A stretch of DNA of 64,000 nt from NCBI GenBank assembly GCA_020543525.1, contig JAHYIO010000006.1:1054001-1118000 (forward strand), given 5' to 3'. A model generated the notes under the pieces. It was not told the origin of the DNA. It worked only from the letters and a program-made list of their open reading frames with translations, and ran no database searches. The translations under genes were made by a program, and so were the position numbers. This DNA comes from Coriolopsis trogii (Eukaryota; Basidiomycota; Agaricomycetes; Polyporales; Polyporaceae). This document shows, piece after piece, positions 10,925 to 22,625 of the stretch. Position 1 is the stretch's first letter, and every line of letters starts with the position of its first letter.

Positions 10925-11639
10925 AGTACTCTCAAGTGCGGCTGCTTGACGGTGACAACTGAGGTAGGTTCGGTGCAGACGTTGCGGAGGCTCGAAGCGG
11001 ATTAGGGAGAGATAGACCAGCTAGCTCAGAGACAACGGTATATAAAGAACGACGTGTGGGAGGAGACAGCGGCGGGGTGCTCCGCCATGGAGGCCACCTT
11101 CCGTCAACGCTGCGTCGGGACGTCTCGGCAAACGCCGCCCCGCGCATGGAGTGCCTCTTTCCAGCCAATGACGCCACCACGTTCCGCACTCGCAGGCACT
11201 CGCCCTCGAGCTCACAGGCTCGCCTCACACGCCCCGCTGCGCACGCCCGCCGCACGCTGCCCCTGCGAGGATGCAGCGAAGGGAACACGCTCGAGGATGG
11301 CAGGCAGCGAAGACGTGAGAGCGTGCTGCGCAGGCGTTCTCGGGCACTGGTCTCCTCATGATTCTTCAGTTTGAGCCTCACTTTGACCTAATTCTGTCGT
11401 TGCGACCCACCGACTGTTGCCGCTGTACAAGAGCATTCGGAACGGGCATCCGTTGAGCCTCGTTCAGGCAGACAGACCAACAGTGCAGGCTGCAGTTTGC
11501 ATGATATGCGTCATGACACCGACGCCGCTCGGGATCGGAACGTACTAGATACATGCAAGGGTGTCTTCCTAATCAAAGATACAAGTCATCAAAGCATTTG
11601 TTCTAAACACCGCTACATGCAACCTCCCAGAAGCATACC
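10925..11639. other. intergenic, no gene seen
   Basis: This stretch lies between the DUF1769 start and the 3' end of the next gene. Overlapping Arg/Ser-rich ORFs on both strands look like GC-rich noise. A GGTATATAAAG stretch near 11038-11048 could serve as a TATA element about 115 bp upstream of the DUF1769 start. Its orientation favours the plus strand, so the assignment is weak. Confidence 0.5.
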
Positions 11640-13330
11640 TCATGCCCTCCGCGTACGACTTGCCTCGCGAGAGGAAGTACGACTCCCGCCTTTCTTCGTT
11701 CGCCGCCGATGGTTCTGCTGCAGCTTGGGCCGGCAGCAGACTATCGCTCGCAGGAAGCGCGCCAACTTGCTCAACGGGTTGCGACTAGTGGATGCAGCAT
11801 GCCGTCCACATTTAGGAGCGGGCCCTTCGTGCACACGTTTTTCCTCTGCAGTAACGTCTTCAACTCAGTAAGTATCAGACAGTTGAGTGATTGAGAGAGC
11901 AGACCGCAGGGACTCACCTGATTTCTTTTCACCTTTGCTGCGACCCACGACATTCTCTATCCTCGCAGACTGTTCCGAACGCGTCCTCCCCCGCCGAAGC
12001 TTGTTCGGCCGCGTTCTACTCCGGGACGAAGGCGCTGTATCCACCGATTGGCACGAGCGCACGCGCACCATGCTCAGTCGCCTATTCTCGCCCGCGCCCC
12101 CAACGTCAGGAGTCAACATCCGCGACGCTGTCTCGTTCTGCTGTCGCTCCTTAGCCTTCCGCACCAGTCTGCACAGCGCTCAGCAAACGCCCTTCCGACG
12201 CGAAGGGCGGAGACTACTCACTGGATCACCACATCCCGCTCGTCCATGAACCCCGCCGGATCCGGGACGTTCTCGATCTCCCCCAGGTCAACAGAGACAT
12301 CCACGAGCGGCATATCGTCCACGTCGACCTCTGCACCAAGCGCGAGCTTGCTCGTGCTCGGGGACTCGAGATGGACAGCGACCGACGACCGCGCGGTCGA
12401 CGTCGTCGAGTACACGCTCGCCGACTCCATCGTATCATGTCTCCGCGGCCGCGCGCGCTCGAACAGCGCAGACACCCCCGCCGACGTCTCTGTGTGGCTC
12501 GTCACGTCCGAGGCTGGGGTGAGTATCCGCGGCGGCCGGGGCGTAGAGAATGGGAACTCGTGCATCGTTGGGGATGAGGACGCCGACAAAGCGAGGTCGG
12601 CCAGCGTGTTCAGAGTCGGATGTTGCTCCTGTTGCTGCTGTTGTTGTATATGCTCGCGCGATGCGAGGTCGTGTCGCGCGTACAGGTACTCTGCTTCGTC
12701 GCGCGGGGCTGAGCCTGGGCTGCGGAACGTGAACGAGGTGGCGTCTGACCGGATCGAGGGCAGGGACTTGTATGAGTCTGCAGCTGCGTCAGCGAGCATC
12801 ATCTTGCGAGCGGCTGCCAACCGCCTCGTTTGTTCGTCAGAGAGTTTCCATGGCGCTGTGCGATGGTGGGGTCGTGGCAGTCGATGGACCCGAACGTATG
12901 CTTCCATCTGGGGGCGGTGACAACATTCCGGGAGGGGGAACGGCTTTGAGGGTCGGATGGACACATTCGGCCCAGAATGCGCCTTGCCCGACGCAGGGAA
13001 GATGGGGATGCAGTCATTGGTGCAGGGGAAACGTCCTGAGGTGCTATGGCGCCCGACGAAGGAGACGCGGTACATGCGCCACACGGGTGCGCCTGAAGAA
13101 GTCGGGATTTGCACTTCCTGTACACGACAGTCACGACCTGTCCACTGGCTGTCCATATGCATCCGGACAGAGGATCGACTCACTTTTTCGACGAGTGCAA
13201 CATACGAGCTTGCCCCTAGTGCGCTCGCCACCGCCAATATGGGCGAGTCCGCATACCCCGCCACCATTGCCCTGGGATTGACCCGGAGCAGAACATAGGT
13301 CCCAACGAGGGACTCTGTCTCGGACGACAT
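11640..13330 (-). CDS. hypothetical low-complexity protein
   Basis: I do not recognise this protein. It starts MSSETESLVGTYVLLRVNPR and contains GYADSPILAVASALGAS, PVWRMYRVSFVGRH and FPCTNDCIPIFP. A 66-base in-frame intron (GTGAGT to TACAG) probably falls after YVALVEK near 13190. A polyglutamine-like run (IQQQQQQEQ) and long Ser/Pro/Arg-rich stretches follow. The acidic VDVDDMPLVDVSVDLGEIE ends the main exon at a GTGAGT donor near 12220. A second exon is rich in Arg/Lys. A 53-base intron then leads to a third exon ending SREASRTRRA, with the stop at 11640. Composition suggests a mostly disordered, possibly nuclear or regulatory protein. The three-exon model is my own splice choice. Confidence 0.6.
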
Positions 13331-14333
13331 CCTGTAGAAATACGATGTAGATGGGAGTAAGAGGGAGATAAAGCCCGTCCGTGTCGTTTCAAGGCCTTCT
13401 CATAAGGTGTCGTCCAGAGGCCTTGCGGTCGTGGAAGCAGGGACGGAAGGCTGCAGAAGCGCGAGCCGAGGCCGAAGGATGCAGCGTTGTAGACGCGTGT
13501 TACCCGGGTGGCCCTGGACCTTCAAACTAGACGCTCGACGATAACAAAGCAAGAAGACAGAAAGGAACCTTCTTACGGTGTACTATGTAGGTATGTAACG
13601 CGGAACGGGGTGGCTTTGTGTGGTGGGGTGATGAGATATACCTGAATGACCAGCCCTTGGCTGTGTGTGTGTACAGCCACCGCCCGGAATACACTGCGAG
13701 AGGGCCAGAGATACTTTTGGAATCTAGGTAGGACCTCTCGTGTCGACAAACTGTCAATGCGTGAGCGGGAAGATACAAGGGCATAGGTCACGGTGGCACC
13801 AGCGGCGAGTGTCAGTGCCAAAAGCCAATCCTAGATGCAGATAATCACTCACCGCTGCATGTCGTCGTATAACCCGAAGTACATAGCATTGTATGGAAGG
13901 GCTGCCCCGCGAACGGCCGCTGAGTACCGGCAACACAGTAAGGCTGATGTCCCGTCGCTTTCCGCCTGCGCATCCAGTACTACGTGCTGTAAGCTGTCGA
14001 CAAGTCCGCCTTGTGAGATGGACTTTGATCCACTCAACTTTCAGAGGCTCAGCACCAACGCGCAGATCAACGAACGACCTATCTCACCGATCAGGAGAAC
14101 GACTGTATTGTTCAGGTGACTCGTTCTTGGGTCAAGCCTGGTAGAAAGTCATAAAATGAAGTTGAGTGTTCGAACTTACCGTTACATGACATCACAGAAG
14201 GACGCTAGCTGCTCCCGAAGTATCAAGCATTCTGAGGGCAATATGCGAGTTGCGGGTGCAGGCCCATGGCGATTTGAGGGGGCATGAGCTCGATACGTCA
14301 AGATAATGGGTAGAGTGCGATTAACCATTGAGA
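13331..14333. other. no convincing gene
   Basis: Reverse-strand reading gives scattered pieces that can be linked by plausible GTGAGT..ACAG introns. An example is MYFGLYDDMQR followed by a piece with VLPRFQKYLWPSRSVFRAV. I could not build an intact product or identify a family. The stretch may hold a small unrecognised gene or a decayed one. Confidence 0.4.
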
Positions 14334-15561
14334 TTAGTGAGGTATGGTAAATCTTGACTCGAGACCTTCGTATAGGCGGTCCCGAATAACCCAGGGTGAG
14401 TCGTACCACATGCGCTTTTGGAAGACAAGGTATTCGACGACGGGTTTGGGCTGCGTCTCTCCGACGCGAGCACCAGTCTTTTTCGAGTATGTTTCCACGG
14501 TCTGAGTAGAAGTTTTGGTGTGAGTTACGTGACAAAAGCACGACATGGGCCTACGAACCTGCAGGGTGTCGAATCGAACAACGGCCTGAACTGCTAGACG
14601 GTTACCAATTCGCGGTGCCTTCAAGCCATAATACGCCTCGATCGCTCGAATACTAACGACCTTGCAGGGTGTCCTCTCGCCGTGGAACTTCCACACATTG
14701 ACAAAACGAGGGTCTTGAGAACGAACGAGCTTCATGTATGCGAGTTGTTGCTGCCCTCCTGTCAAGATCTTGAGTGTTTTCTCGTCGCGTCTGCGCGCAA
14801 CGTCAGCCCGCTTCCATCAGATAGCCTGGTACTGGGACGTACGCAGCGACAGCCTCATTGACTTGCTTGTACACTTCGAGGGCGGCTTTGCGGAACGGAG
14901 CTAGCCATGCCTTTGGGCTTGTGGATTGTGCGGAGAAAAGCTGCAAGGACCATGGGGACTTGACATTCACTCCAGGTATTGAGTGGGCCTTCGCTATGCG
15001 GTACATACTTGACGGACGACGTCATCACGGGATCTGAATACTGAACTATCGGAGACACATACGCAGGGAAGTTCAAGATCCAGTTGCGCTGGGTCTGATA
15101 GACGGCCCTCAAGTGGTCGGCAAATGTCGCACCCTCTTTCGCCGATCTCCACGAGGGAACATGAAGGTCTGCACAACATCAGAGATAAGGAGAAAAATAG
15201 CACAGGCAAACTCACCAAGAAGTTCAAGAGGTGCAGAGGAAACGTCAACTTCTCCGGTCTCCATCAACCTGTGCAAAGCCTCGATATTTCGAAGTTCATT
15301 CTCCGTGCTAGACTCCTTCGCAGTGTCTTCCTGGGCAGCTTGTGGAGGAGTGAGTGCCTTTCCGGCCTTCCGGGATGTCGAAGGAGGGGCGGACGCGTGC
15401 ACAGCGGGCTTCTCTTTGAGCTTCTGGGCAGTAGCAGGACTAGAGTAGCGTCTATGCTGTACAGCCAGTGTAGCAGACCAAGTGCGAGTGAGAGAAGAGC
15501 CCCCCGAGATGCGGCCTGCGATGTCGAGACATCTCCGTGACGCGCAAAGGGACATGGTCAC
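14334..15561 (-). CDS. MBA1: Tim44-like mitochondrial protein, MBA1/mL45 type
   Basis: This is the probable mitoribosome-associated, membrane-docking protein of the Mba1/mL45 family, which helps insert mitochondrially encoded proteins into the inner membrane. The N-terminus (MTMSLCASRRCLDIAGR, then HRRYSSPATA) looks like a mitochondrial presequence. Exons join as LLDLHVPSWRSAKEGATFAD, then NWILNFPAYVSPIVQYSD, then FRKAALEVYKQVNEAVAAR. The Tim44-like C-terminal domain follows, with GGQQQLAYMKLVRSQDP, APRIGNRLAVQAVVRFDTLQ, VETYSKKTGARVG and VVEYLVFQKRMWYDSPW. It ends LYEGLESRFTIPH. At least four introns are supported, including a 57-base in-frame one before TVETYSKK. The Tim44-like fold assignment is good. 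The choice of MBA1 over another Tim44-like paralogue is inferred. It is divergent from MIX17, with 222 bp between starts. Confidence 0.7.
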
Positions 15562-15783
15562 CGTGTCAAGCAGCGAGGAGGATGCGCCGGGCGTTTCCGG
15601 ACGGTGCCAGAAACCCTAACCTTGATCCAAGCACCGACCAATAGGAAGGAAGCGCTGACTCGCGCACGTGTCCGCTCGGCCTGAATTTGTGCGCGTCGCT
15701 GTCGCCGAAGTCCGTGTCTGCACTCTTGCTTGCACACCACCACCTTACCTGCTCGCTTTCAACTTCCTCAACCGTCGTTCACC

Positions 15784-16427
15784 ATGCCTGTGAGTACCAC
15801 TTACTTAACGCTGTATTTGAAGAGGGCTGATGAAGTCGGTATTATATGCAGCGCCAGTCTCGTGGTCGCTCTGCCCCTGCTGCCCGCCCTGCTCCTGCGC
15901 CTGCTCCCCAGCAGAGCCGCGGTGCGCATACTATGGCTGCTCCTCCCCCTACCGCTGCGCACCCTCCGGCACACCATGCGCCTCCAGTCCCTCCCCATGC
16001 TCAGGCTGCTCCGGCGAAGGAGCCTGGTATGCTCGCCCAGATGGCTGCCACGGCGGGTTCGGTTGCTGTCGGCTCGACCATCGGTCATGGCCTCTCGAAC
16101 ATGCTCTTCGGTAGCTCTCACTCTGCTCCTGCCGCCCCCGAAGCACCTGCCCCTCCTGTTCAGCAGCAGTCGTACCAAACCCAAGGTATTAGTTGCGAGT
16201 TCCAGGCAAAGGGTGAGCGTTCCGTTTGTCTTACGATGGTGAGTAACCTGCTGACAAATTGCGAATGCAGAGTTTACGAAGTGCCTGGAGTCGGCGGACG
16301 TCAATGCTTGCTCCTGGTACCTCGAGCAGCTGAAGGCTGTGAGTATATTCTGTAGCATCCTGCGGAAAACAGCATCAGCTGAACCGGTCTTTCCCCGCAG
16401 TGCCAAGCTGCGGCCGCCCGGTACTAG
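15784..16427 (+). CDS. MIX17: twin CX9C protein, MIX17/CHCHD2 family
   Basis: This is a small intermembrane-space CHCH-domain protein related to yeast Mix17 and human CHCHD2/CHCHD10. It spans 153 residues. The first coding exon holds only ATGCCT, followed by a GTGAGT intron. Exon 2 encodes an Arg/Pro/Ala-rich N-terminus and the conserved hydrophobic stretch PGMLAQMAATAGSVAVGSTI followed by GHGLSNMLFG. The C-terminal domain is split by two introns and has two exact CX9C motifs: CEFQAKEFTKC and CSWYLEQLKAC. These are the Mia40-dependent disulfide pairs. All junctions keep frame, and the protein ends AAAARY. The gene is divergent from the MBA1-like mitochondrial gene. Confidence 0.9.
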
Positions 16428-19400
16428 GCGCCTCTCCATTGGATGCTTCTTCTGCTGAGGTTCAGGGTAATTAGGTTCACAACTAATGTAGCATTATGAG
16501 AGCCACGCGATCCGTAATGCATCATCTACCTTCCCCGTTCAATTTTGTGTGAGAGCGAGCTGAACTTTGCCATTGAGATGTCATTGACGAAACGGTTGCC
16601 GTCTACCAGGGACGGTTGCTTTCCTCGGTATCCGCTTTAGGTGTACTCGGAGGTCGAAGGGGCTATCGGAACGAATGGCGTTGTCCAACACCCGAGCAGC
16701 ATCCTGATTGGCGGATCCAAGTTAATTGCGGACATGGTAGTCTCACATGGCAAACACGTCTCACAGATGTTTGCCTGTGCACGGGTACGATAGAAGCCAG
16801 TAAGGTTCACCTTCTGTGTCCGCTACTCACTACTAACCAAACAAGGCGCGGGGTAGCAATGGCCGTGGGTGTGAGCAAGACTAGATCCCCAGAGACTTTC
16901 GTCGGAAGAAGCATATATGTCCGACGCGTTCAGTCCATGGTGCTATATGTTTATCTGTATCGCCTAATTTTCGAACTCAACGACATATCATTGCATGTTT
17001 AAAGCGGTTCAACGATAGTACAGGCTCGTTCCAGAAAATCCATCGGGCTCTGTGTCCATTGCCTACGATACTGGGGCTCCTACATCCTTGGTGTCTTCAC
17101 TTGCAATCGTGGCGACCACGACAGAACACGGTTCAATATGGTGGTGCATTTGCTGCCAACGAACCAACGTAGCTGCAATGGAGATGACTCCCATCTAGGT
17201 CCATGCTGGATAGCGGGACCCGGGTGAGATATGGCTGACTACAGCGCTATACTTGGGCCTCACGGAGTCTGTCGGCTCAAGTTGATATGTTGTACGGCAA
17301 GATTGAGGGCTGCTGCTGTGAGCGTATCCCCCCACAACAGCTGGGGAAGGGTTACGTCTGTTCTCAGACACATACCGTTTTCGGTTACCTGTGCAGATAA
17401 TAAGCGCCCGCAGACGACCACGCAGTTTGAGTGCGCGTACGTCTTGGTTCCTGCATGATGCAGTCTCAGTCCTGCCCTTGACTAGAACGCTCAAGTGATA
17501 GCTTCTGGCTGCTTGCTGAAGAGCACTTCTACTATTGAGCAAGCAATCAACTTCCAGGCAGAAAGGCAAGGAACAAACTACGTGTCGAGCATGCAGCCGA
17601 TGTCGACTGGAGAAAGATGTCCCACCGCTGAGGGACGTATTCAGACACTTTGGGTATCTGTCAAAGTTGAGTCTTTATTCAGATTCGGCTCATATGATGC
17701 TTTTCTGACTCGAGGGTTGCGCCTCAAAACTCTAGGGCATGGGAATGAAATGAAGTCCTATTGTTCATAGGCCATCCGAACCCACGTCACTCTGAGCCTC
17801 GAACTTCGCGCATACACTGCTCTACGTGTATTTCGGATATTGATTTGCCAGAGGTGAGCGTTCGAGACTGCATATGGCCACATTGGACAAAGGAATGCAC
17901 CAATGCAGCATGCGTCTCCGTCCCCAGGGCCACTACATCTAGGACTCTCGTGTTTTGGTTCAAGTACTGACCTTTTGGTGCTCGATGCTCAATCCAGGAC
18001 CAACTTCGAGGTGCGTTCCACGGAACTCGATAGAAGTGACCTAACAATTACGGGACCGAACTCTATCATCGAAATCCACACCGGCAACCGGGCCCCGTCA
18101 CCCAGTACTCACCACTATGGACGGCTATTACCGAGCCCATTCAAGAACATAATGAACGGAACCAGAGATCTCTCCGACCCACGGAGGCTTGCCTTATTCC
18201 GTTGCCGTCCGCCAATCACAGCCAGACTGCGCATGAGACTCAGGATACCCATATGGCCTCCTCTGCTCGGGCTCTTGTGGTCCTAGGCTTCGTTCTGTCA
18301 GAACCTCACATATCACACCGCGGTTCCTCCGTCGCCTGACCTGGTGGTCGTTGTCTACAGCTTCTCTGTCTTTCGGCAAACCACTCTTGGCGTATTGGCA
18401 CACCGCAGCCCCTGATGTGTTGTGGTATATACGACCCCGTCCTCTGGCCGCAGGCGAAACCTCTCATGGATCGTCCCTGTCACTATGCCCTTTGCCGGAT
18501 ATTTGCTTGTACTCCAAGTTTACCCTCAGACACAGGACGCTCCGCCTCCGCTTGCAGTCGCTCGTGAACTACGGCCCGGCCTTCTGAAGATTACCTTCCC
18601 TGCTAAGCGGATGCTATGGTTCCCCGGGCCTCGTTGTTACTGAACGACTTGAAGATCAGCGTTCTCCCTATATTGCTTTCTTCCCACGACAAACCCTGTG
18701 ATCAAAGATATTTCCCGCCTCAAGCACCCTCTCTTTGCCTTGTCGACTCGGACGACAAGACGACATGCCCTCTTCTCAGCTGGATTCGGCTTCAATGTAA
18801 CCGCAAACTCGTCTTATCTCCGACCATGCCGATCAGTAACGGTTCTGTCCCTCCCCCGGCAGCTTGGTGGAGTGCTCCCGCTTCTTGTCCTTCTCTTACC
18901 TCTCGCTCAGAGAAGAAACAAGGAAAAGAGGCGTTCGGCAGCCGCACTCGTGCCGACCTTCACTGGTAAGGAAAATTAGGGCGCAAAGCTTCGTTGGGTT
19001 CGTCGACTCCGCTGTCGAACTTCGTGCCTTCCCGGACTGTCGGACCCGGCCTTTTGCTTTGCTCGCTCCCACGTCATGATTCTGTAATGTCATCATCAGA
19101 AGATTGCTGCGACTCGTGGCTCGCACCTACATCACTGCCCATCAGCTATGCCGCCGGCGCAAGATCGGACGAGGATGAGAGGAGGTACCTAGATAGGAAA
19201 GTCTCGGGGGTATTCTCGGGATCCCGAGGTATAGGAAGCTTTCGCTGACAGTGTGAGTTGCTCGATGGACGTTTGCTTAGAAGAGTTTCTTTCTGTTCTT
19301 TCTGAATACCCATTGCGCATCCTCAGAAGGCTGTCACGGTCGCGCTGTTCGTCGTAGAGCGCAAGTACTATCCCTGGGTCGGAGTCGTGAAAGACTCCCG

Positions 19401-20843
19401 ATTTACGCATCGTTCCCGTCAGGATGCTTCTGATGGAGTGAATGCATCGGAGGCGTTGCGGGCAACTGACTATAGCGTGTCCTTCGATGCCCGCTGGACG
19501 TGGCGGCGGACTGGGTAGGTGTTAACAGTTTGAGTCGGCAATTGCCTTTGAGTCTACCACTCTAGAGTCGGACGCAAATGAAGCTTTGTGGCTATAGGGT
19601 ATATTACATTTCTATGGCAACATTCGCAACGGGATCCTTCCAGATCCTCCGGCCGTGGGTCCGACGACACCATGGCCAGTACCAGTGCCACGGATCCCAG
19701 GAACATACGTTCCGCCTTATGTGGCGTCTCAACGTTCGGTTACAGCAGTCCACCGACTCGGAGGTCCAAGTCGCGGTGCGTATCGCAGCCCGTTGCAATT
19801 GCTTCATCTATATGACAGTCGAAGCCTCTTCTGTTGAGGTCGAATCCGTCGTGGTCGCGTGGACGACGTCATGTTGGGAAGACATCCTATCAGAGAGCCG
19901 CCGAAAACCAGCGTAAGGTACCTCCCACCCGCGAGTCTTGAGCACCAGATCTATCATTCTTATCATGTTGTAAGGAGTCAAGCGCTACTTCATTAGACGA
20001 AAGAACTATCACGCTGCCCAATCACAGCACCTAGGTACTGGTGATGGCGGTCTGGACTGTAGAGTGCGGTAGGTGCCTAAATGGTCCGGGGTCTACCAAT
20101 AAGCCAGACTGAACCGATGCGTTTTGCCTCCCTGACAGTGTTTAGAGATATCACAGTTCGTGCAAGGTGAATCCATTGCATTACTTACGGGTGTATGGGT
20201 CCATTCGTAGCACGATGCCGTAGCCATGATTCCGGGCTGACCAGAAACCTGTGGGTAAAATCACGGCCGGAGCGACGTGTGTCCAATATCTGGAGTTGCG
20301 CATGCGCAGCTTCTGATCTTTGTAACTTGAAGTCGGCGCGCGCCCCGTATTCGGTCATCCCATACAGCCCTCGATTAAGCTCGCGGAGATGGGCGTGGGA
20401 TGCAGCGAAAGTGAATGGCATGAGAAACGTTGCCCGCCGCGGGGCTCGTGTGGTTGCTGCGAGGCAGAAAGCAAGGCGTCTTCGAGACCAATGGGGGAGA
20501 GAAGTGGGAAGTGCCTACATGGATAGGTTCGCCGGCGGACTGTGGGGGACGGCCGACCAATGGATTTGCGAGGAGGAACGCGGGACGGCGGCCAACCATC
20601 GGCGTCTGTGGCCTGATGCCGCGGTTGGAAGGGGCGCGGGCGGATCGGGCAGGTCCTGACCGAGTGATGCCAGTGTTGGGACTAGCGCGGTACCGTCGAC
20701 GCGGTTCTTCTCTCGCGCGAGAATATAAGTCTCATGGACGCCGGCCTGAAGACCGTTCGCCAATGTTTGGCTCCAGCTGTCGGCCGACGTTCACCTCCCT
20801 TTCGCTTGTTTTCTGAATTTCGCTTTCTATTTCGCTGTGCTGC
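16428..20843. other. 4.4 kb without an intact gene
   Basis: Forward-strand reading shows many short in-frame pieces but none joins into a credible protein. One piece has a secretion-like start, MASSARALVVLGFVLS (18254 on). Another is a hydrophobic run followed by basic residues, GGVLPLLVLLLPLAQRRNKE (near 18865). A third is a Pro-rich piece near 19655. This could be a decayed gene or genes for a membrane or surface protein, or one with many small exons that I failed to splice. No repeats or transposon proteins were recognised. Confidence 0.45.
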
Positions 20844-20894
20844 ATGACCCTCGCGTCCTATGGCAGCATTCCGACGGCCCACCCTGCGCGTTGA
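20844..20894 (+). promoter_or_regulatory. overlapping upstream ORF
   Basis: An ATG 16 bases before the main start of the arrestin-like gene opens a 16-codon reading frame plus stop in a different frame. It runs over the main ATG at 20860 and ends at 20894. If transcribed, it should lower initiation at the main start. Confidence 0.4.
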
Positions 20895-22625
20895 CCCCAG
20901 CGTAGTCAAGGAAAAGGACACGCCTCTCGTCCTTCCCCTCTCAGACCCCGATTACCCACACAACTCTGTCTTCCGGTGAGTTGTCTGCTTTCCGCCCCTC
21001 GCACGCCATCCATGGACGCGTTACGAGCTGTGTCTGTGCACCCACAGCTCGTCGCAGCTGGAGATCCATGTGCGGAGCCCGTCCGTGAAGATCCACCGGG
21101 CAGCCAACTACGACATTCGATCGCTACCCGTGTTCGGTGATCATGACAAGGTGACAGGGAAGGTCCTCCTTGACGTCGGTCTCTCATCCTGCCCCGGGCG
21201 TTTGACGATCTCCGTATGTGCCTTTCTTCCATTCAGCCAGGCCTTCCTCCTCATCTTATCACCGACTTTCGCCCGTCCAACAGTTGCGAGGCACGTTTGT
21301 CTACATGTCACCCACCGCAGAGAACTACACGGAGAAGAACAAGCACGTCTTCTTCACCGCGATGGAGACCCGCCCGACGGGTGAGCTCGACAGTCCACGG
21401 TCGACAACTTCACTACGCGACGCGTTCGTGGCGAGCGTGGGCCGCGGTAGGCGGTCAGAGCGTCGGCCAAGCCAGACGAGCATCCACGGCGCGCTGCGCC
21501 CATACCCGTTTTCGTTTGAAATTCCGCGTTCCGAGCAGTCAGGGCAGGAGCTACCCCCAACATTTTCCACTGTCGCCGTCGGCGAAGTCGGGCCTCGCGC
21601 CCGTGCGGGGGTGGAGCGCGCAGAGGTCTCGTACAGTGTCGTCGGAGTCTGGGAGGCTGCTGATGGGAGTGACCGAGTACTGTGAGTCACTCCACAACCT
21701 TGTTCGACAATGTTACGCAAGTGCTGACGGGTCGAGCGCGCAGTGTTGAAGCCCCCATAGTGTACCAGCCAGACGCCGACTTCCTGTCCTTCGATGGACT
21801 CGCCATGCAGACAGAGTCGTGGTTGGAGATTCCGCTGAAAAGTGATCGTCCGTTGCCGTTCACTTGTGCTGTGAGTCTCCGCATCATCGTGCGTCCGCTA
21901 TGTCCGGGATCTCACGCGGTTCTTCAGGTCACCCTTCCCCATCCTGCCAACTTTTCGCGGACGAGCGCGATATCGTATTTCGTCGTGTTTACGACGAATC
22001 CACGGTCGTCGACCCTGGCGCGTGAAATTGCGTCTGATGCGACGGTCTCCGTGTCGCTTTTACGCGACGTCCGTATCGATTCAATCATCTCACCGCACAG
22101 GACTCCCACGTCGTCGTCTACACCGTCGACGTCGAGCGACGAGTCCGACCTCCCGCCAACTGCATCACGCCGGTTGCTGAACCGCGTCGTTCGCAGCACG
22201 CCGCAAACGTTGAGCCGAGCCCCGTCACTGACGCGGCTGCGATCACGTAGTCGCGCGCAGGCGGACAAGCCACTTCCGGACCTTCCGCCACCACCAGGTA
22301 TTATGGAGTCACGGGTTTTGCACGCAGACATGTCTGTCGGTTTCCCAAAACGCCCTCGATATAAGATGGAGCCAAACCAGAAGCATCCATCTTTAGAGAC
22401 CCTCAAGTCGTTGCCGCACGGACTCTTGAAGGGCAAAATACAACTTGATAAGCAGATGCTACCTGCTTTCGAGTGGGCCGGTATGCGCGTCAAGGTTGGT
22501 CTGTAGTCGGTCGCATGTTCGCTCGGTTACTGATTCTGTATATGATCTTGCAGTATTATTTGGAGGTTTCGGTCATCTTTGGGCAGGACCAAATGCGGGC
22601 ACGCGTGCCTCTACGCATCTCATGA
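20860..22625 (+). CDS. arrestin-like domain protein
   Basis: This protein probably belongs to the fungal alpha-arrestin-like group, which links cargo proteins to ubiquitin ligases. Exon 1 starts MAAFRRPTLRVDPSVVKEKD. After an intron, SSQLEIHVRSPSVKIHRAAN is followed by VTGKVLLDVG. Later exons have LRGTFVYMSPTAENYTEKNK, the strand-rich FSFEIPRSEQSGQELPPTF and VSYSVVGVWEA. These resemble the N-terminal arrestin sandwich, in which ligand fitting is followed by bilateral beta strands. The C-half has VEAPIVYQPDADF, a Ser/Thr-rich variable linker, the proline-rich KPLPDLPPPPG, and a final exon YYLEVSVIFGQDQ ending VPLRIS. At least five introns keep frame. No PPxY motif was seen in the parts read. 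The family call rests on fold-like sequence, not a strict motif. Confidence 0.65.

Noticed and set aside
11000..12450. Overlapping Arg/Ser-rich ORFs on the plus strand opposite the hypothetical gene
   Set aside because: They are antisense shadows of GC-rich sequence. The reverse-strand model has coherent exons.
13980..14060. Reverse-strand piece EPLKVEWIKVHL resembling an arrestin-type strand
   Set aside because: It is only a dozen residues, without further family motifs on either side.
20195..20659. Plus-strand ORF of 154 codons upstream of the arrestin-like gene
   Set aside because: No start context, no domain and Arg-rich noise-like composition. It lies in the promoter region of the next gene.
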